Assembly: GCF_027359675.1 (NCBI RefSeq)
Contig: NZ_CP114786.1
Span: 6,608,501 to 6,672,500, forward strand
Direction of reading: 5' to 3'
Length of the DNA stretch: 64,000 bases
Origin: Roseibium sp. Sym1
GTDB lineage: Bacteria > Pseudomonadota > Alphaproteobacteria > Rhizobiales > Stappiaceae
The position numbers and the translations under genes are program-made. Shown here one piece after another: positions 1-8,746 of the stretch; position 1 is the first letter of the stretch; each line of letters starts with the position of its first letter. The notes under the pieces are model-generated. The model was not told the DNA's origin. It saw nothing but the letters and a program-made list of their open reading frames with translations, and searched no databases.

Positions 1-1
1 G

Positions 2-196
2 AGACTGCCGGAAGTGAAGAAGCTCTACCATGTCACCGGCAAGGCCGACCTTGTCCTGACCATCGAATGCGCCTCCATGGAAGACTACGCCGCCTTCACC
101 GAGCGGCATTTCTATGCCGAGGAGATCAAGGGCTTCGACACGATCGTGGTGCTGAGGTCCTATGATCCGTTGGAAGAAGCCGGGGCTGGACTTTAG
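2..196 (+). CDS. Lrp/AsnC family regulator, C-terminal part (5' truncated by window edge)
   Basis: The frame is open from the first base of the window and ends at 196. The roughly 64 visible residues (LPEVKKLYHVTGKADLVL... then a VVLRSYDPL ending) match the effector-binding RAM/AsnC domain of Lrp-type regulators, in which strands of the form 'V.....TG..D.ll.v' form an oligomer interface that binds amino acids. The DNA-binding helix-turn-helix would lie before base 1. Family assignment rests on this domain alone, and which amino acid it senses cannot be told. The tail after the RSYDPL segment is short and lacks anything notable. Confidence 0.75.
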   Translation, partial: RLPEVKKLYHVTGKADLVLTIECASMEDYAAFTERHFYAEEIKGFDTIVVLRSYDPLEEAGAGL

Positions 197-229
197 GCGA
201 AAAGACAAGCTCAGCCACACACACCTGGC

Positions 230-376
230 GTCACCCCGGACAAGCGAGGCGCCGATCCGGGGCCCACTCGCGATGCCGCTTGTCGAAGCCATCGTTTTTG
301 CGCGGCAGCGTTTCAAACAGCTCGGCGCTCTGGAAATGAGTGGGCCCCGGGTCGCGCGTTGCGCGCCCGGGGTGAC
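230..376. repeat. Intergenic inverted-repeat element, GTCACCCC...GGGGTGAC type, copy 1
   Basis: The 316-base spacer 197-512 holds one recognisable element. It begins GTCACCCCGGACAAGCG and ends GCCCGGGGTGAC, so its outer ends are inverted copies, and it has an inner pair around GATCCGGGGCCC and GGGCCCCGGGTCGCG. A second copy with the same ends lies at 1475-1624. Elements of this kind are common non-coding repeats in alphaproteobacterial spacers. Nothing else is visible here apart from the upstream region of the next gene. Confidence 0.75.
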
Positions 377-512
377 ACCGAGGTTTGTGGCGAGGCTTTC
401 TACCCTCTTCCAAAGAGCGGGCTGACAAGCGCCGCCGGTTCACGATATTCTGCCGCAGCGATTCCCGGTTCTTCTGGACCGGCCTTGACTTGATACGGAA
501 CGGGACGGCCGC

Positions 513-1391
513 GTGCCATTTTCATTGCCTCTTCTGCGGAACCTTCGCCGGCTGACGGCCGGGCTGCTGGTTCTCGCCGGTGCCGCAGCCATTACTGCGA
601 ACCTCGTCGCACCTGCCTCCGCCCAGGAACCGGACGTCCGCGTACCCAATTTCTGGGACCCGAAGGCGGTGCATGACCGGCCGACCACCATTCCCGACAA
701 GATCCAGTTCCTGGCGATCGACAACTACCCGCCTTTCGTCTTTCGCGACCCGCAGGGGCGGCTGACCGGGTTCAATGTCGATCTTGCCCGCGCGCTCTGC
801 CAGGAGCTCGGCAGCTCCTGTGCGCTCCGGATCAAGCTGTTCGACATCCTGATGCCCGCGCTCGACGAGGAAGAGGGCGACGCGATCATTGCCGGACTGT
901 CACGCAAGCGCGCCGCCGGACGCGGGCTCAATTTCACCGAGGATTACCTGAAACTGCCCGCCCGTTTCATCGTGCCGGCGGACAAGGCGGAGACGTTCGA
1001 CGAGCAGGCCCTGACGGGCTTGAAAATCGCCGTCGTCGAAGGCTCGCGCCACGAGGCCTTTGCCACCCGTTTCTGGCCGGAGGCGGAAATTCTCGGCTTC
1101 GAAAATCCGCTGGACGCCCGTGACGCGGTGAAGTCCGGCGCGGCGGACGCCCATTTCGGCGACGGCCTCAGCCTGTCCTTCTGGTTGCCGAGCGAGGCGG
1201 CCGACGGCTGCTGTGCCTTTGCCGGCGGCCCCTGGCTGGAGCCGGGCTATTTCGACGAGGGCATGGCGATCGCGACCCGCGCCAGTGACCCGGAACGCGC
1301 CGCCGCCCTCACCTACGCCCTGCGCCAGCTGCACCAGAAAGGCATCTACCGCGAACTCTACCTGCGCTATTTCCCGCTGAGTTTTTACTGA
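513..1391 (+). CDS. Periplasmic substrate-binding protein, SBP family 3 (amino-acid type)
   Basis: A protein of 292 residues with a GTG start preceded by GGGACGG. Residues 1-38 form a signal peptide (basic start, Leu/Ala-rich core, cleavage near ASAQE). The mature part matches the family 3 solute-binding fold: a first strand FLAIDNYPPFVF, then 'GRLTGFNVDLARALCQELG', a typical opening of polar amino-acid binding proteins, and a second lobe with 'LTGLKIAVVEGSRHEAF'. Two cysteines (GCCAF) sit near residue 235. No ABC permease or ATPase gene adjoins it, so it either serves a transporter encoded elsewhere or acts in sensing. The ligand is not assignable. Confidence 0.8.
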   Translation: MPFSLPLLRNLRRLTAGLLVLAGAAAITANLVAPASAQEPDVRVPNFWDPKAVHDRPTTIPDKIQFLAIDNYPPFVFRDPQGRLTGFNVDLARALCQELGSSCALRIKLFDILMPALDEEEGDAIIAGLSRKRAAGRGLNFTEDYLKLPARFIVPADKAETFDEQALTGLKIAVVEGSRHEAFATRFWPEAEILGFENPLDARDAVKSGAADAHFGDGLSLSFWLPSEAADGCCAFAGGPWLEPGYFDEGMAIATRASDPERAAALTYALRQLHQKGIYRELYLRYFPLSFY

Positions 1392-1474
1392 TTTTCTGCG
1401 TTTTTTGGACGAACCCGGCCTCGCAGCCGTTGATGCGTGCCTGCAGCCACTCCTTGGACGAATGTGCACCCGGT

Positions 1475-1624
1475 GTCACCCCGGACAAGCGCAGCGCAGA
1501 TCCGGGGCCTATTCGCTGAACCACTTGCTGAAGCACCAGACTGCGTCTCCGGCGTCTCTGGTGCCCCAACAAAAGCTCTGCGAACGAGTAGGCCCCGGGT
1601 CTCGCCTTGCTCGCCCGGGGTGAC
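1475..1624. repeat. Intergenic inverted-repeat element, copy 2 of the 230-376 type
   Basis: It begins GTCACCCCGGACAAGCGCAG and ends GCCCGGGGTGAC, with the internal pair GATCCGGGGCC / GGCCCCGGGTC. Ends and spacing match the element at 230-376, while the middle has diverged. The two copies flank the substrate-binding protein gene in the same orientation. Confidence 0.75.
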
Positions 1625-1690
1625 GCCGAAAGCCCGGCCAGGTCCGCGGCCTGATCCCCCACCTCCTTGGACAGGGCACGGCGGCACCTG

Positions 1691-1850
1691 GCTCCCTCTC
1701 CCGATGGGAGGGTTGGGGTGAGGGAACAAATGCCCAAGAACTGCTGAAAAGTCTGCTCCCTCACCCGGACCTTCGGTCCGACCTCTCCCAATGGGAGAGG
1801 TGACTTTGGCGACCGCGGACAGAATTTCTGTCAAATGCGATTGCCCTGCC
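1691..1850. repeat. About 160-bp dispersed repeat, copy A (second copy at 52182-52342)
   Basis: The segment runs from GCTCCCTCTCCC to GCGATTGCCCTGCC. It is collinear with 52182-52342 and shares long blocks such as GGGTTGGGGTGAGGGAACAAA, CCTCACCCGGACCTTCGGTC and TCAAATGCGATTGCCCTGCC. It contains the hairpins CTCTCCC..GGGAG and CGGACC-TTC-GGTCCG, and an outer pairing of GGGTGAGGG-like with CCCTCACCC. No reading frame of substance exists in it, so it is a non-coding dispersed repeat, possibly a folded RNA-level element. Confidence 0.85.
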
Positions 1851-1856
1851 ATAAGC

Positions 1857-2099
1857 GGGAGGGAGACGATGGCGGCACCGCTTGGGCGAAAACAAACGTG
1901 TCGCCGTTCATCCTGCCGAGCACTTGCCTGACCACCCGGCAGGGCCTGATCCCCCTCCCCCTTGTGGGGAGGGGTTAGGGGTGGGGGTCTTGCTGAATCC
2001 GGATTTGCGAGGTCGTTCTCGGCTCGTCTGTACGGCTGCGCCGCTCCCCCACCCTTGGTCCCTCCCCACAAGGGGGAGGGAGACGATGGCGGCACCGCT
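1857..2099. repeat. Repeat cluster: 26-bp direct repeats flanking a pair of 35-bp inverted repeats
   Basis: The sequence GGGAGGGAGACGATGGCGGC continuing ACCGCT occurs at 1857-1882 and again at 2074-2099. Between them, 1953-1987 (CCCTCCCCCTTGTGGGGAGG...) is an imperfect inverted copy of 2046-2080. Together with copy A at 1691-1850 these fill most of the 744-base spacer 1392-2135. The stretch carries no credible coding frame; the open frames across it on both strands are low-complexity by-products of the repeats. Confidence 0.8.
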
Positions 2100-2135
2100 G
2101 CGGAGTCACAACAACAGTTGCCGGCATTCCGGCGG

Positions 2136-2978
2136 TCAGCGGTCCGGCGCCTTCACGTCCTCCTCGCCGCGTTTCTGCTCGTGTGTCGTCACGAAGGGAA
2201 TGGCCAGGCTGAAGGGGAAGGAATGGGCCCGCGGCGTCAGCGCCGGGCCGAGACCGATTTCCATGGCCTCGTGGCCCTGTTCGGGGTCTTCCGTGTAGGT
2301 GCCGAAGATCCTGTCCCAGATGGAAAGGTAGAAGCCGTAATTGCTGTCGGTCTCGCGGCGGATGACCGAATGGTGGATGCGGTGCATGTCGGGCGTGACG
2401 ACCAGCCAGCGCAGCAGCCGGTCGGCGCGCTCCGGGATCTTCAGGTTGGCGTGGCTGAACACGGCTGACCCGTTGAGGACGATCTCGAAGATCAGCACCG
2501 CTTCCCACGGCCCGCCAAGCGCAACGATGACCGCTCCCTTCCAGACGAAGGACAGCAGGATCTCGATCGGGTGGAAGCGCAGCGCCGTGGTGGCATCGAC
2601 CTCGCTGTCGGCATGGTGCACCCGGTGGATGCGCCAGAACAGCGGCACCTTGTGAGAGACGAGATGCTGGAACCAGACGGCAAGATCGAGCGTCAGGAAG
2701 GACACCAGCCCGGCCAGGAAGCCGGACCAGCCCAGGAGGCCGAACAGGCCCCAGCCGTTTTCCCGGGCCAGAAGGGCGAGACCGACGCCGCCGATCGGAA
2801 AGATCAGCCGCACCAGCAGCGCGTCGAGCAGGATGAAGCCCCAGTTGGTCGGCCAGCGCTTCAGGCGGCCGTTTTTCAACTCGCGCCTCGGCAGGCCGGC
2901 TTCCAGCAGCGCCATCGCCAGAAAGATGCCCGCGAAACAGGCCATGCGCAGCTGGTTGATGTCGATCTGGTCAAACAT
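2136..2978 (-). CDS. Sterol desaturase / fatty acid hydroxylase superfamily protein
   Basis: A 280-residue integral membrane protein. Four or so hydrophobic segments (for example near residues 10-25, 45-70, 78-100 and 150-170) carry the histidine clusters that bind a di-iron centre in this superfamily: HLVSH, HRVHHAD, and later HANLK and MHRIHHS. The family uses oxygen to hydroxylate or desaturate lipid substrates such as sterols, carotenoids or fatty acids. The substrate here is unknown; no sterol or carotenoid pathway genes lie nearby. It is transcribed divergently from the hydrolase at 3091. Confidence 0.85.
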   Translation of the reverse strand: MFDQIDINQLRMACFAGIFLAMALLEAGLPRRELKNGRLKRWPTNWGFILLDALLVRLIFPIGGVGLALLARENGWGLFGLLGWSGFLAGLVSFLTLDLAVWFQHLVSHKVPLFWRIHRVHHADSEVDATTALRFHPIEILLSFVWKGAVIVALGGPWEAVLIFEIVLNGSAVFSHANLKIPERADRLLRWLVVTPDMHRIHHSVIRRETDSNYGFYLSIWDRIFGTYTEDPEQGHEAMEIGLGPALTPRAHSFPFSLAIPFVTTHEQKRGEEDVKAPDR

Positions 2979-3090
2979 GCAGGTCTTTATCGTCTTTCGA
3001 GTCGATGCCGCTTGCCAAGGTCAAGACGGCTCTGTAGGGCAGATCATACCCTTCTATACATCTTTGGCCGCTGCGACAGATCACATCACC

Positions 3091-3732
3091 ATGACCGACT
3101 TTCTCTGGACCCGTCCCGACACCGACCCGACCGCAACGTTCCTGCTGGCGCATGGCGCCGGCGCGCCGATGGATTCCACCTTCATGGAGAAGCTTGCCGC
3201 GGCTCTGGCGGCGGAAGGCATGGCGGTGGCACGGTTCGAATTCGCCTATATGGCCGGCCGGCGCACGGGCGGGCCGAAGAAACCGCCGCCGAAAGCCGAC
3301 AAGCTGATCGGTGAATTCCAGACCGCGCTGCAGGCCCTGATGGGCGAAGTTGACGGTCCGCTTGTGGTCGGCGGCAAGTCGATGGGCGGGCGTGTCGCGG
3401 CGATTCTCGCCGGTGGCGGGTCCCTGCCCGGCCGGGTCAAGGGCGTGGCCTGCTTCGGCTATCCGTTCCATCCGACGGGCAAGGCGGAGGCCGAGTGGCG
3501 GCTGGCGCCCCTTGAAGAGGCCCGGCGGCCGGTGAAGATCCTGCAGGGCGACCGGGACCCGTTCGGCACCCGCGCGGAACTGGACGAGATTACCCTGCCC
3601 GGCCATGTGTCGGTGGCCTACCTGGAAGACGGCAACCACGATTTCGGGCCACGCGGCAAGTCGCCGGCAACGCTCGACGGCAATATCAAAGAAGCCGCCA
3701 GGACAGCGGCCGAATTCGCCAAGTCGCTCTGA
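3091..3732 (+). CDS. Alpha/beta hydrolase of the KANL3/Tex30-like dienelactone-hydrolase group
   Basis: A 213-residue cytoplasmic protein. The ATG at 3091 (MTDFLWTRPD) is chosen because homology-like features start there: a LLAHGAGAPMDS oxyanion segment, a GGKSMGGR nucleophile elbow (Ser in G-x-S-x-G form), an acid in QGDRDPFG and a histidine in GNHDFGP. The reading frame is open further upstream, but that part is overlapped by the divergent gene and looks non-coding. Family members are small hydrolases of uncertain substrate. The stop codon abuts the convergent RND gene at 3733 with no spacer. Confidence 0.85.
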   Translation: MTDFLWTRPDTDPTATFLLAHGAGAPMDSTFMEKLAAALAAEGMAVARFEFAYMAGRRTGGPKKPPPKADKLIGEFQTALQALMGEVDGPLVVGGKSMGGRVAAILAGGGSLPGRVKGVACFGYPFHPTGKAEAEWRLAPLEEARRPVKILQGDRDPFGTRAELDEITLPGHVSVAYLEDGNHDFGPRGKSPATLDGNIKEAARTAAEFAKSL

Positions 3733-6700
3733 TCATTCCGCCGGAGCAAGATCACGCCCGGTGCCCGCCGGAGGCTGCGGCAGGCGCCGGAGCCGGACCA
3801 GGCCACCCAGGTCGTCGCCGATCTTGATCAATGCGGGAACCAGCACCAGGACCAGCGCCGTTGCCGTGCCGAGACCGAAGACGATGGTGATCGCCATCGG
3901 CAGCAGGAACTGGGCCTGCAGGCTGGTCTCGAACATCAGCGGCAACAACCCGCCGATGGTCGTCAGCGACGTCAGCAGCACCGCCCGCAAGCGGTCGCAG
4001 CTGGAGCCGACGGCCGCCGTCTCGAGGTCCTCACCGGTCGCCCGGCGTTCCTCGAACCGCGCCACCAGAATGATCGAGTTGTTGACCAGGATGCCGGCAA
4101 GGCCCAGGAGCCCGATCATGCTGAGGATGGTCAGGTTGAAGCCCATCAGGTAGTGGCCGACGATCGCCCCGACGATGCCGAAAGGAATGATCGACATCAC
4201 CACGATCGGGCGGGAATAGCTGGCGAAGATCGCCGCCAGGATGATGTAGATGCCGACCACCGCCAGCAGCACCCCGGTCAGAAGATCGGAAAACGCGGTC
4301 GACTGCTCCTCCGCCCGTCCGGCAAAGGAATAGTCGAGGCCGTAGCGCTCGGCGAGTTCCGGCAGGAAGGCCTCGCCCAGCTCGGCGATGATCTGGGTGT
4401 TCGAGGTGACCGTGCTGTCGACATCGGCAACCACCGTGACGACGGTCTTGCCGTCGCGGCGCAGGATCACCGAGAAACCCTGGTCGTCCGTGAGGTTGAC
4501 CACCTCCGTAAGCGGCACGAAATTGCCCGCCGGTGTCTTCAGCGACAATTGGCGCAGCGCGGCCGTGCCGTCCTGGTCGAACACCTGCTTCACCCGGACG
4601 GAGACTTCCTCGTCGCCTTCCGCGAACCGGCGCGCGATGTTGCCTTCAAAGGCGTTGCGGATCTGCCGCGCGGCGCTTTCCACAGTGAAGCCGAGCGCAC
4701 GGCCGCGAGGGGTCAGCTCCACGACCAGTTCCGGCTTGCCATAGGGCAGGTCGTCCTCGACGCCGCTGGTGCCGGGAAAGCCAGACAGTTCCTGCTGCAA
4801 TTCCTGGGCGGCCGCCTTCAATTCGTTGAGCGACGCGCCCGTCAGGCGGATGTCGAGGTCGCGGCCCGGAGGGCCACCCCGGCGCTCGGCAATCGCGATC
4901 CTGGCAATGCCCGGGATGGACGGCAGTGCGGCTCGCCAGGCCCGCACCACTTCCGGCGTGCGGATCGAGCGTTCCTCGGACCGTGTCAGCTGGACCGTGA
5001 TGTTGGCGACATTGTCGCCGCGATTGTTGCCCGCCCTGCCGAGCGTCGCATAGCTTGCGACGACCAGTTTCTGGTCCGACCCTTCCGTCAGGCTCGCCTC
5101 CGCCTCGCCCAGGGCGGCCTCGATCCGCAGAATGCCGTCGATGGCCCGGTCTTCCGGAATGCCGGCATGGAAGAAGATCGACGCCGTCAGGTTTTCCGAT
5201 TCCGGCGAAGGGAAGAAGGTGAAACCAACCCGGCCGCCGCGCACCAGGCCGACCGCCAGGATCATGGAGGCCACCGCGATGGCCAGCGTGACATAGCGCC
5301 AGTTGACCGCGGCAGAGACGAGAGCCCGGAAAGGAAAGTCGCGCAGCCAGTTGAAGCCGGCGTCGAAGGACCGGCGGAACCAGCCCGGCCGTTCGTAATT
5401 GCCGCTTTGCCGCCTCGAGCGGCGCATCGCCATCAGCAGGGTTTCCAGTCCAAGCGCCGTGACAAAGCAGACCACAACGAGCATCAGTTCGAAAACGAAG
5501 ACGCCGGCAGTGTCCCTCAGGCCTTTGAGCGGATCGTACACCTGGTCGAGATAGGGAGAGATCGACATGTCCGGCTGGGACACGAGTGCGCTCAGGAAGA
5601 ACGCCGGGATGCCGGCAATCAGCACGACCCGCCACCAGCTCCAGCCCGGCCGGCTGTGCAGCGCATGGGAGAGGTGTCCCGGCAGGACCAGGAAACACTC
5701 GATCAGCGACGTGATCACCACCGAGACGACGACGACGGGCAACGTTCCCATGATCTGGCCGAGCACGTCGCTCACCAGCAGGATCGGCAGGAAGGCGGCG
5801 ATGGTGGTCAGGCTGGCGGCGAAGATCGGCGCCAGCATGGTGGTTGCGCCGTTGACCGCGGCGTCGCCCGGGCTGTCGCCGAGGCTCTGCCGGGTTGCCG
5901 TGTGTTCCCCGACGACAATCGCATCGTCGACGATCACGCCGAGCATCATGATCAACGCGAACAGGGAGATCATGTTGATGCTCTCGCCCATCAGCCACAT
6001 GATGCCGAGCGTCGCCATCATTGCCACCGGAATGCCGGCAGCCACCCAGAGCGCGATGCGTGCGTTCAGGAACAGGAACAGGATGGCGACCACAAGGACC
6101 AGGCCTGACAGGCCGTTTTCCACGAGCAGTGTGATACGGCCCTCGACCGCATCCGCGCGCACGTCGTATTTCAGGATTTCCAGGGAGCGGGGCAATTGCG
6201 GGGTGATCTCGGCCAGGTAGTCATCGACGATCTCGGCCGCCTTCAGCGTGTCGGTCTTTTCCGCCCTGAGGATCTGCAGTTCGACCGCCCTGTCGCCACC
6301 GGAGAAGCCCTGGTTCTCGCTGGTGTCGAAATCCCGGGTGACAGTGCCGATATCCTTCACGAGCGTCTTTTCGCCCGAGGCAAAGGACTTGACCTCGACC
6401 CGGCTGACCGCGCCCGGCGAGCGTTCTTCGGACAGTGCCCGGATCTGCCGCTCGACGGCACCGTCCAGATTGCCGGCCGGCAGGTCGATGGTGTTGCCGG
6501 CGATCTGGTTGGCCACATCCGATATGGTCAAGTCCAGCCTGCGCAATTCGCGTTCCGGGATCTCGACGAGATATTCCGGCGACCTGTAGCCATAGAGCTC
6601 GACCTTGTCGATGCCGCGTGCCAGCAGATCGTCCCGGATTTGCCGGGCGAAGATCTTCAGCGCCTGTTCGCCAAAGGGTCCACGCAACGCCAGAGTCGCG

Positions 6701-7143
6701 ACGCCGTCGGTAAAGGTGGAGGCGGACACCACCGGGGTTTCTGAATCCACCGGCAGGGTGGTGACGCCGGAGACCGCCTGCTCGACGTCCGACAGCGCCT
6801 GCTGCATGTTGGTGCCTTCGACGAATTCCATCTGCACCGAGGCACTGCCCTCACGGGCATAGGAGACGATTTCATCGAGGCCGTCGATAAAGCGCAGTTC
6901 CGGCTCGATCACCTCCAGAATGTTGGCGGCGACATCTTCCGCGCTGGCACCGGACCAGGTGATGGACACCGATATCCGGTCGGTCTTGATGGTCGGAAAG
7001 AACTGCGTATTGAGCTTGGCAAAGCCATAGGCGCCGAAAAGCACCATGATCGCCATGATCAGGTTGGCGGCATTGGCATGGCGCACGATCAGTTCGAGGA
7101 AGCCGCGGGACCGGTTTGCCGTCATGTCGGAAGACTGCGTCAC
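3733..7143 (-). CDS. RND-family efflux pump, inner-membrane permease subunit
   Basis: A 1136-residue protein with the RND layout: an N-terminal membrane helix (residues about 18-35), a large periplasmic porter domain, a block of helices including LGVIVDDAIVVGEH (the proton-relay aspartates of helix 4), a second periplasmic half from about residue 640, and a final helix bundle with GLLGLAGILVNNSI. It exports hydrophobic compounds by proton antiport. It starts with GTG at 7143, overlapping the adaptor gene by four bases, so the two are translationally coupled. An ATG six codons in is an alternative start. No outer-membrane factor gene adjoins. Somewhat longer than AcrB-type pumps. Confidence 0.92.
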   Translation of the reverse strand: MTQSSDMTANRSRGFLELIVRHANAANLIMAIMVLFGAYGFAKLNTQFFPTIKTDRISVSITWSGASAEDVAANILEVIEPELRFIDGLDEIVSYAREGSASVQMEFVEGTNMQQALSDVEQAVSGVTTLPVDSETPVVSASTFTDGVATLALRGPFGEQALKIFARQIRDDLLARGIDKVELYGYRSPEYLVEIPERELRRLDLTISDVANQIAGNTIDLPAGNLDGAVERQIRALSEERSPGAVSRVEVKSFASGEKTLVKDIGTVTRDFDTSENQGFSGGDRAVELQILRAEKTDTLKAAEIVDDYLAEITPQLPRSLEILKYDVRADAVEGRITLLVENGLSGLVLVVAILFLFLNARIALWVAAGIPVAMMATLGIMWLMGESINMISLFALIMMLGVIVDDAIVVGEHTATRQSLGDSPGDAAVNGATTMLAPIFAASLTTIAAFLPILLVSDVLGQIMGTLPVVVVSVVITSLIECFLVLPGHLSHALHSRPGWSWWRVVLIAGIPAFFLSALVSQPDMSISPYLDQVYDPLKGLRDTAGVFVFELMLVVVCFVTALGLETLLMAMRRSRRQSGNYERPGWFRRSFDAGFNWLRDFPFRALVSAAVNWRYVTLAIAVASMILAVGLVRGGRVGFTFFPSPESENLTASIFFHAGIPEDRAIDGILRIEAALGEAEASLTEGSDQKLVVASYATLGRAGNNRGDNVANITVQLTRSEERSIRTPEVVRAWRAALPSIPGIARIAIAERRGGPPGRDLDIRLTGASLNELKAAAQELQQELSGFPGTSGVEDDLPYGKPELVVELTPRGRALGFTVESAARQIRNAFEGNIARRFAEGDEEVSVRVKQVFDQDGTAALRQLSLKTPAGNFVPLTEVVNLTDDQGFSVILRRDGKTVVTVVADVDSTVTSNTQIIAELGEAFLPELAERYGLDYSFAGRAEEQSTAFSDLLTGVLLAVVGIYIILAAIFASYSRPIVVMSIIPFGIVGAIVGHYLMGFNLTILSMIGLLGLAGILVNNSIILVARFEERRATGEDLETAAVGSSCDRLRAVLLTSLTTIGGLLPLMFETSLQAQFLLPMAITIVFGLGTATALVLVLVPALIKIGDDLGGLVRLRRLPQPPAGTGRDLAPAE

Positions 7144-8552
7144 TGGCCGGTACCGGCGCTCGCGGCGTCCCCTTTCGGCGCCTCGCCAACCGGTGTCTCG
7201 TCCGCGGACAGGTTTTTCACCAGCAGGCCCTCGCCGGCCTCCGGGATCCGGGTGGTCAGCAGGACGTCGCCGTCCTCCAGTCCCCCCTCGACAAGGATGT
7301 AACCGTCGTCGATGGCCAGCGACCTGACCGTGCGCGGCTCCAGCCGGCTGTCCCTGAGCACGTAGACCGTGCCTTCACCGTAGAATGCGGTCTCCGGGAT
7401 CCGGAAACTGTCTGCGTAGCTCTGGTCTGACAGGGACACTTCGACAAAGGCTCCGGGACGAAGCGGCACAGTGGTGTTGGACCCGTCGATCAGGGCGATC
7501 AGGTCGACGCCGCCACGGGTGCTGGCCACATCCGCACCGATGCGCGTGACCGTTGCCGGGTAGGTCACCGGCTGGTTGCCCAGATACCAGGTCACGATCA
7601 CGGGGCGGCCGATCACCGTTCCCGTTTCCGCCAGCAAGCGGCCATACTGGTTGTCGGAGAGCGTGAACCGGACTTCAAAAGCGTCGCTGCTGTAAAGCGA
7701 GACGATGGCGTCATTGACGCCGACCAAACGGCCCCGCTCGGCGGATTCCGAGCGCACGATGGCATCGAACGGTGCTTTCAGGATCGTGTTTTGCAGCTGG
7801 CGCTGCGCGTTTTGCAGGCGCCATTCGAGCCGCATGATCGCAGCTTTCTGCTGGTCGACCCGGGCCTCTTCCAGGGCGAGCGCATTCTGGGCCTGTTCCA
7901 CCGTCTGCCGGCGCTGCGACACGATCAGCTTGCGGTCGTCCAGCGTCCGCTCCGTGACCGCCCCCTTGCCGAGCAGGTCTTCAGCGCGCTCCAGATCCTT
8001 CTGGGCAAATTCCAGCTGCTCCCGGGCACGGACAAGGTTTCCCTGCTGCAACGTGACGCCGCCCTCGCTCTCGACCAGGGCGGCGCGTGCTTCGGCGAGG
8101 TTGGCCTCGGCCTCGGTAACGGCGCCCTCGAAATCGAACCGGTCGATGGCGACCAGGACTTCGTCCTGTTTCACGGCTCCGCCCGCCTTGAGGTTCGGAT
8201 GAACTTCAACGATCTCTCCGGCCACGAGCGCGCGCAGCTCCACTTCCCGCCCGGCCGTCGTCTCGCCGTAGACACTTATCGTCGGAGCATGGTCGGCGGC
8301 CGCGACGGTGAGCGTTTCAACCGCATAGCTTGTTTCCTGGATGGGGCGCTTGGGGACGTCCGGCTTCGTGGCGACCAGTGCGTTCATGCCCTTGAAAGCC
8401 CCGAACAGGATGGCAAACGCCAGCAGCAGCTGAAGCAACGCCTTGAGAACCAGCGGACCGCGTGCCCTGCGCCGCTCCACCAGCCTTTCGGCGGAAGGCG
8501 TCAGGTCGGAGGCGGACTGTTTTCCGGCGTCTGGCTGTAGGGACTGCAACAT
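7140..8552 (-). CDS. RND efflux periplasmic adaptor (membrane fusion protein)
   Basis: A 470-residue protein with a cytoplasmic N-terminus, one membrane helix (residues about 37-58, VLKALLQLLLAFAILFGAF), a lipoyl-like half (VAGEIVEVHPNLKAGGAVKQDEVL), a long alpha-helical hairpin of Ala/Glu/Gln-rich coiled coil (about 135-230), and beta-barrel and membrane-proximal domains. It links the inner-membrane pump to an outer-membrane channel. It is first in a two-gene operon with the RND permease and its stop overlaps the permease start (GTGA). Confidence 0.9.
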   Translation of the reverse strand: MLQSLQPDAGKQSASDLTPSAERLVERRRARGPLVLKALLQLLLAFAILFGAFKGMNALVATKPDVPKRPIQETSYAVETLTVAAADHAPTISVYGETTAGREVELRALVAGEIVEVHPNLKAGGAVKQDEVLVAIDRFDFEGAVTEAEANLAEARAALVESEGGVTLQQGNLVRAREQLEFAQKDLERAEDLLGKGAVTERTLDDRKLIVSQRRQTVEQAQNALALEEARVDQQKAAIMRLEWRLQNAQRQLQNTILKAPFDAIVRSESAERGRLVGVNDAIVSLYSSDAFEVRFTLSDNQYGRLLAETGTVIGRPVIVTWYLGNQPVTYPATVTRIGADVASTRGGVDLIALIDGSNTTVPLRPGAFVEVSLSDQSYADSFRIPETAFYGEGTVYVLRDSRLEPRTVRSLAIDDGYILVEGGLEDGDVLLTTRIPEAGEGLLVKNLSADETPVGEAPKGDAASAGTGQ

Positions 8553-8684
8553 ATCTGCTCACCAAGGCCTTTCGGGCTGTTTTCTGCGCGCACGAGCTAA
8601 CATTTTGCTTTGCACTGCAAGATTCAAGCCCGGCTTACCTTTGAAGGCAAATATTGGCACGGTGAAATTTGTAACAGAATGTGT

Positions 8685-8710
8685 CCGGGGGTCGCTGCGG
8701 CGACCTCCGG
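8685..8710 (-). terminator. Hairpin downstream of hslO, possible terminator
   Basis: CCGGGGGTCGC-TGC-GGCGACCTCCGG forms a strong near-complete stem about 36 bases beyond the hslO stop on the minus strand. No T-run follows, so if it stops transcription it is not a classical intrinsic terminator. It separates hslO from the efflux operon that runs in the same direction. Confidence 0.4.
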
Positions 8711-8746
8711 TTACCAAGTATGTACAATCGTAGCGGGCTACGCCGA

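Noticed and set aside
1691..2099. Possible CRISPR array
   Set aside because: The repeats are of unequal length, inverted and not regularly spaced, and no cas gene is present.
4153..6108. 651-residue plus-strand open frame
   Set aside because: It lies antisense to the RND permease gene and has a His/Asp/Gln/Arg-rich, low-complexity composition typical of a GC-rich antisense frame.
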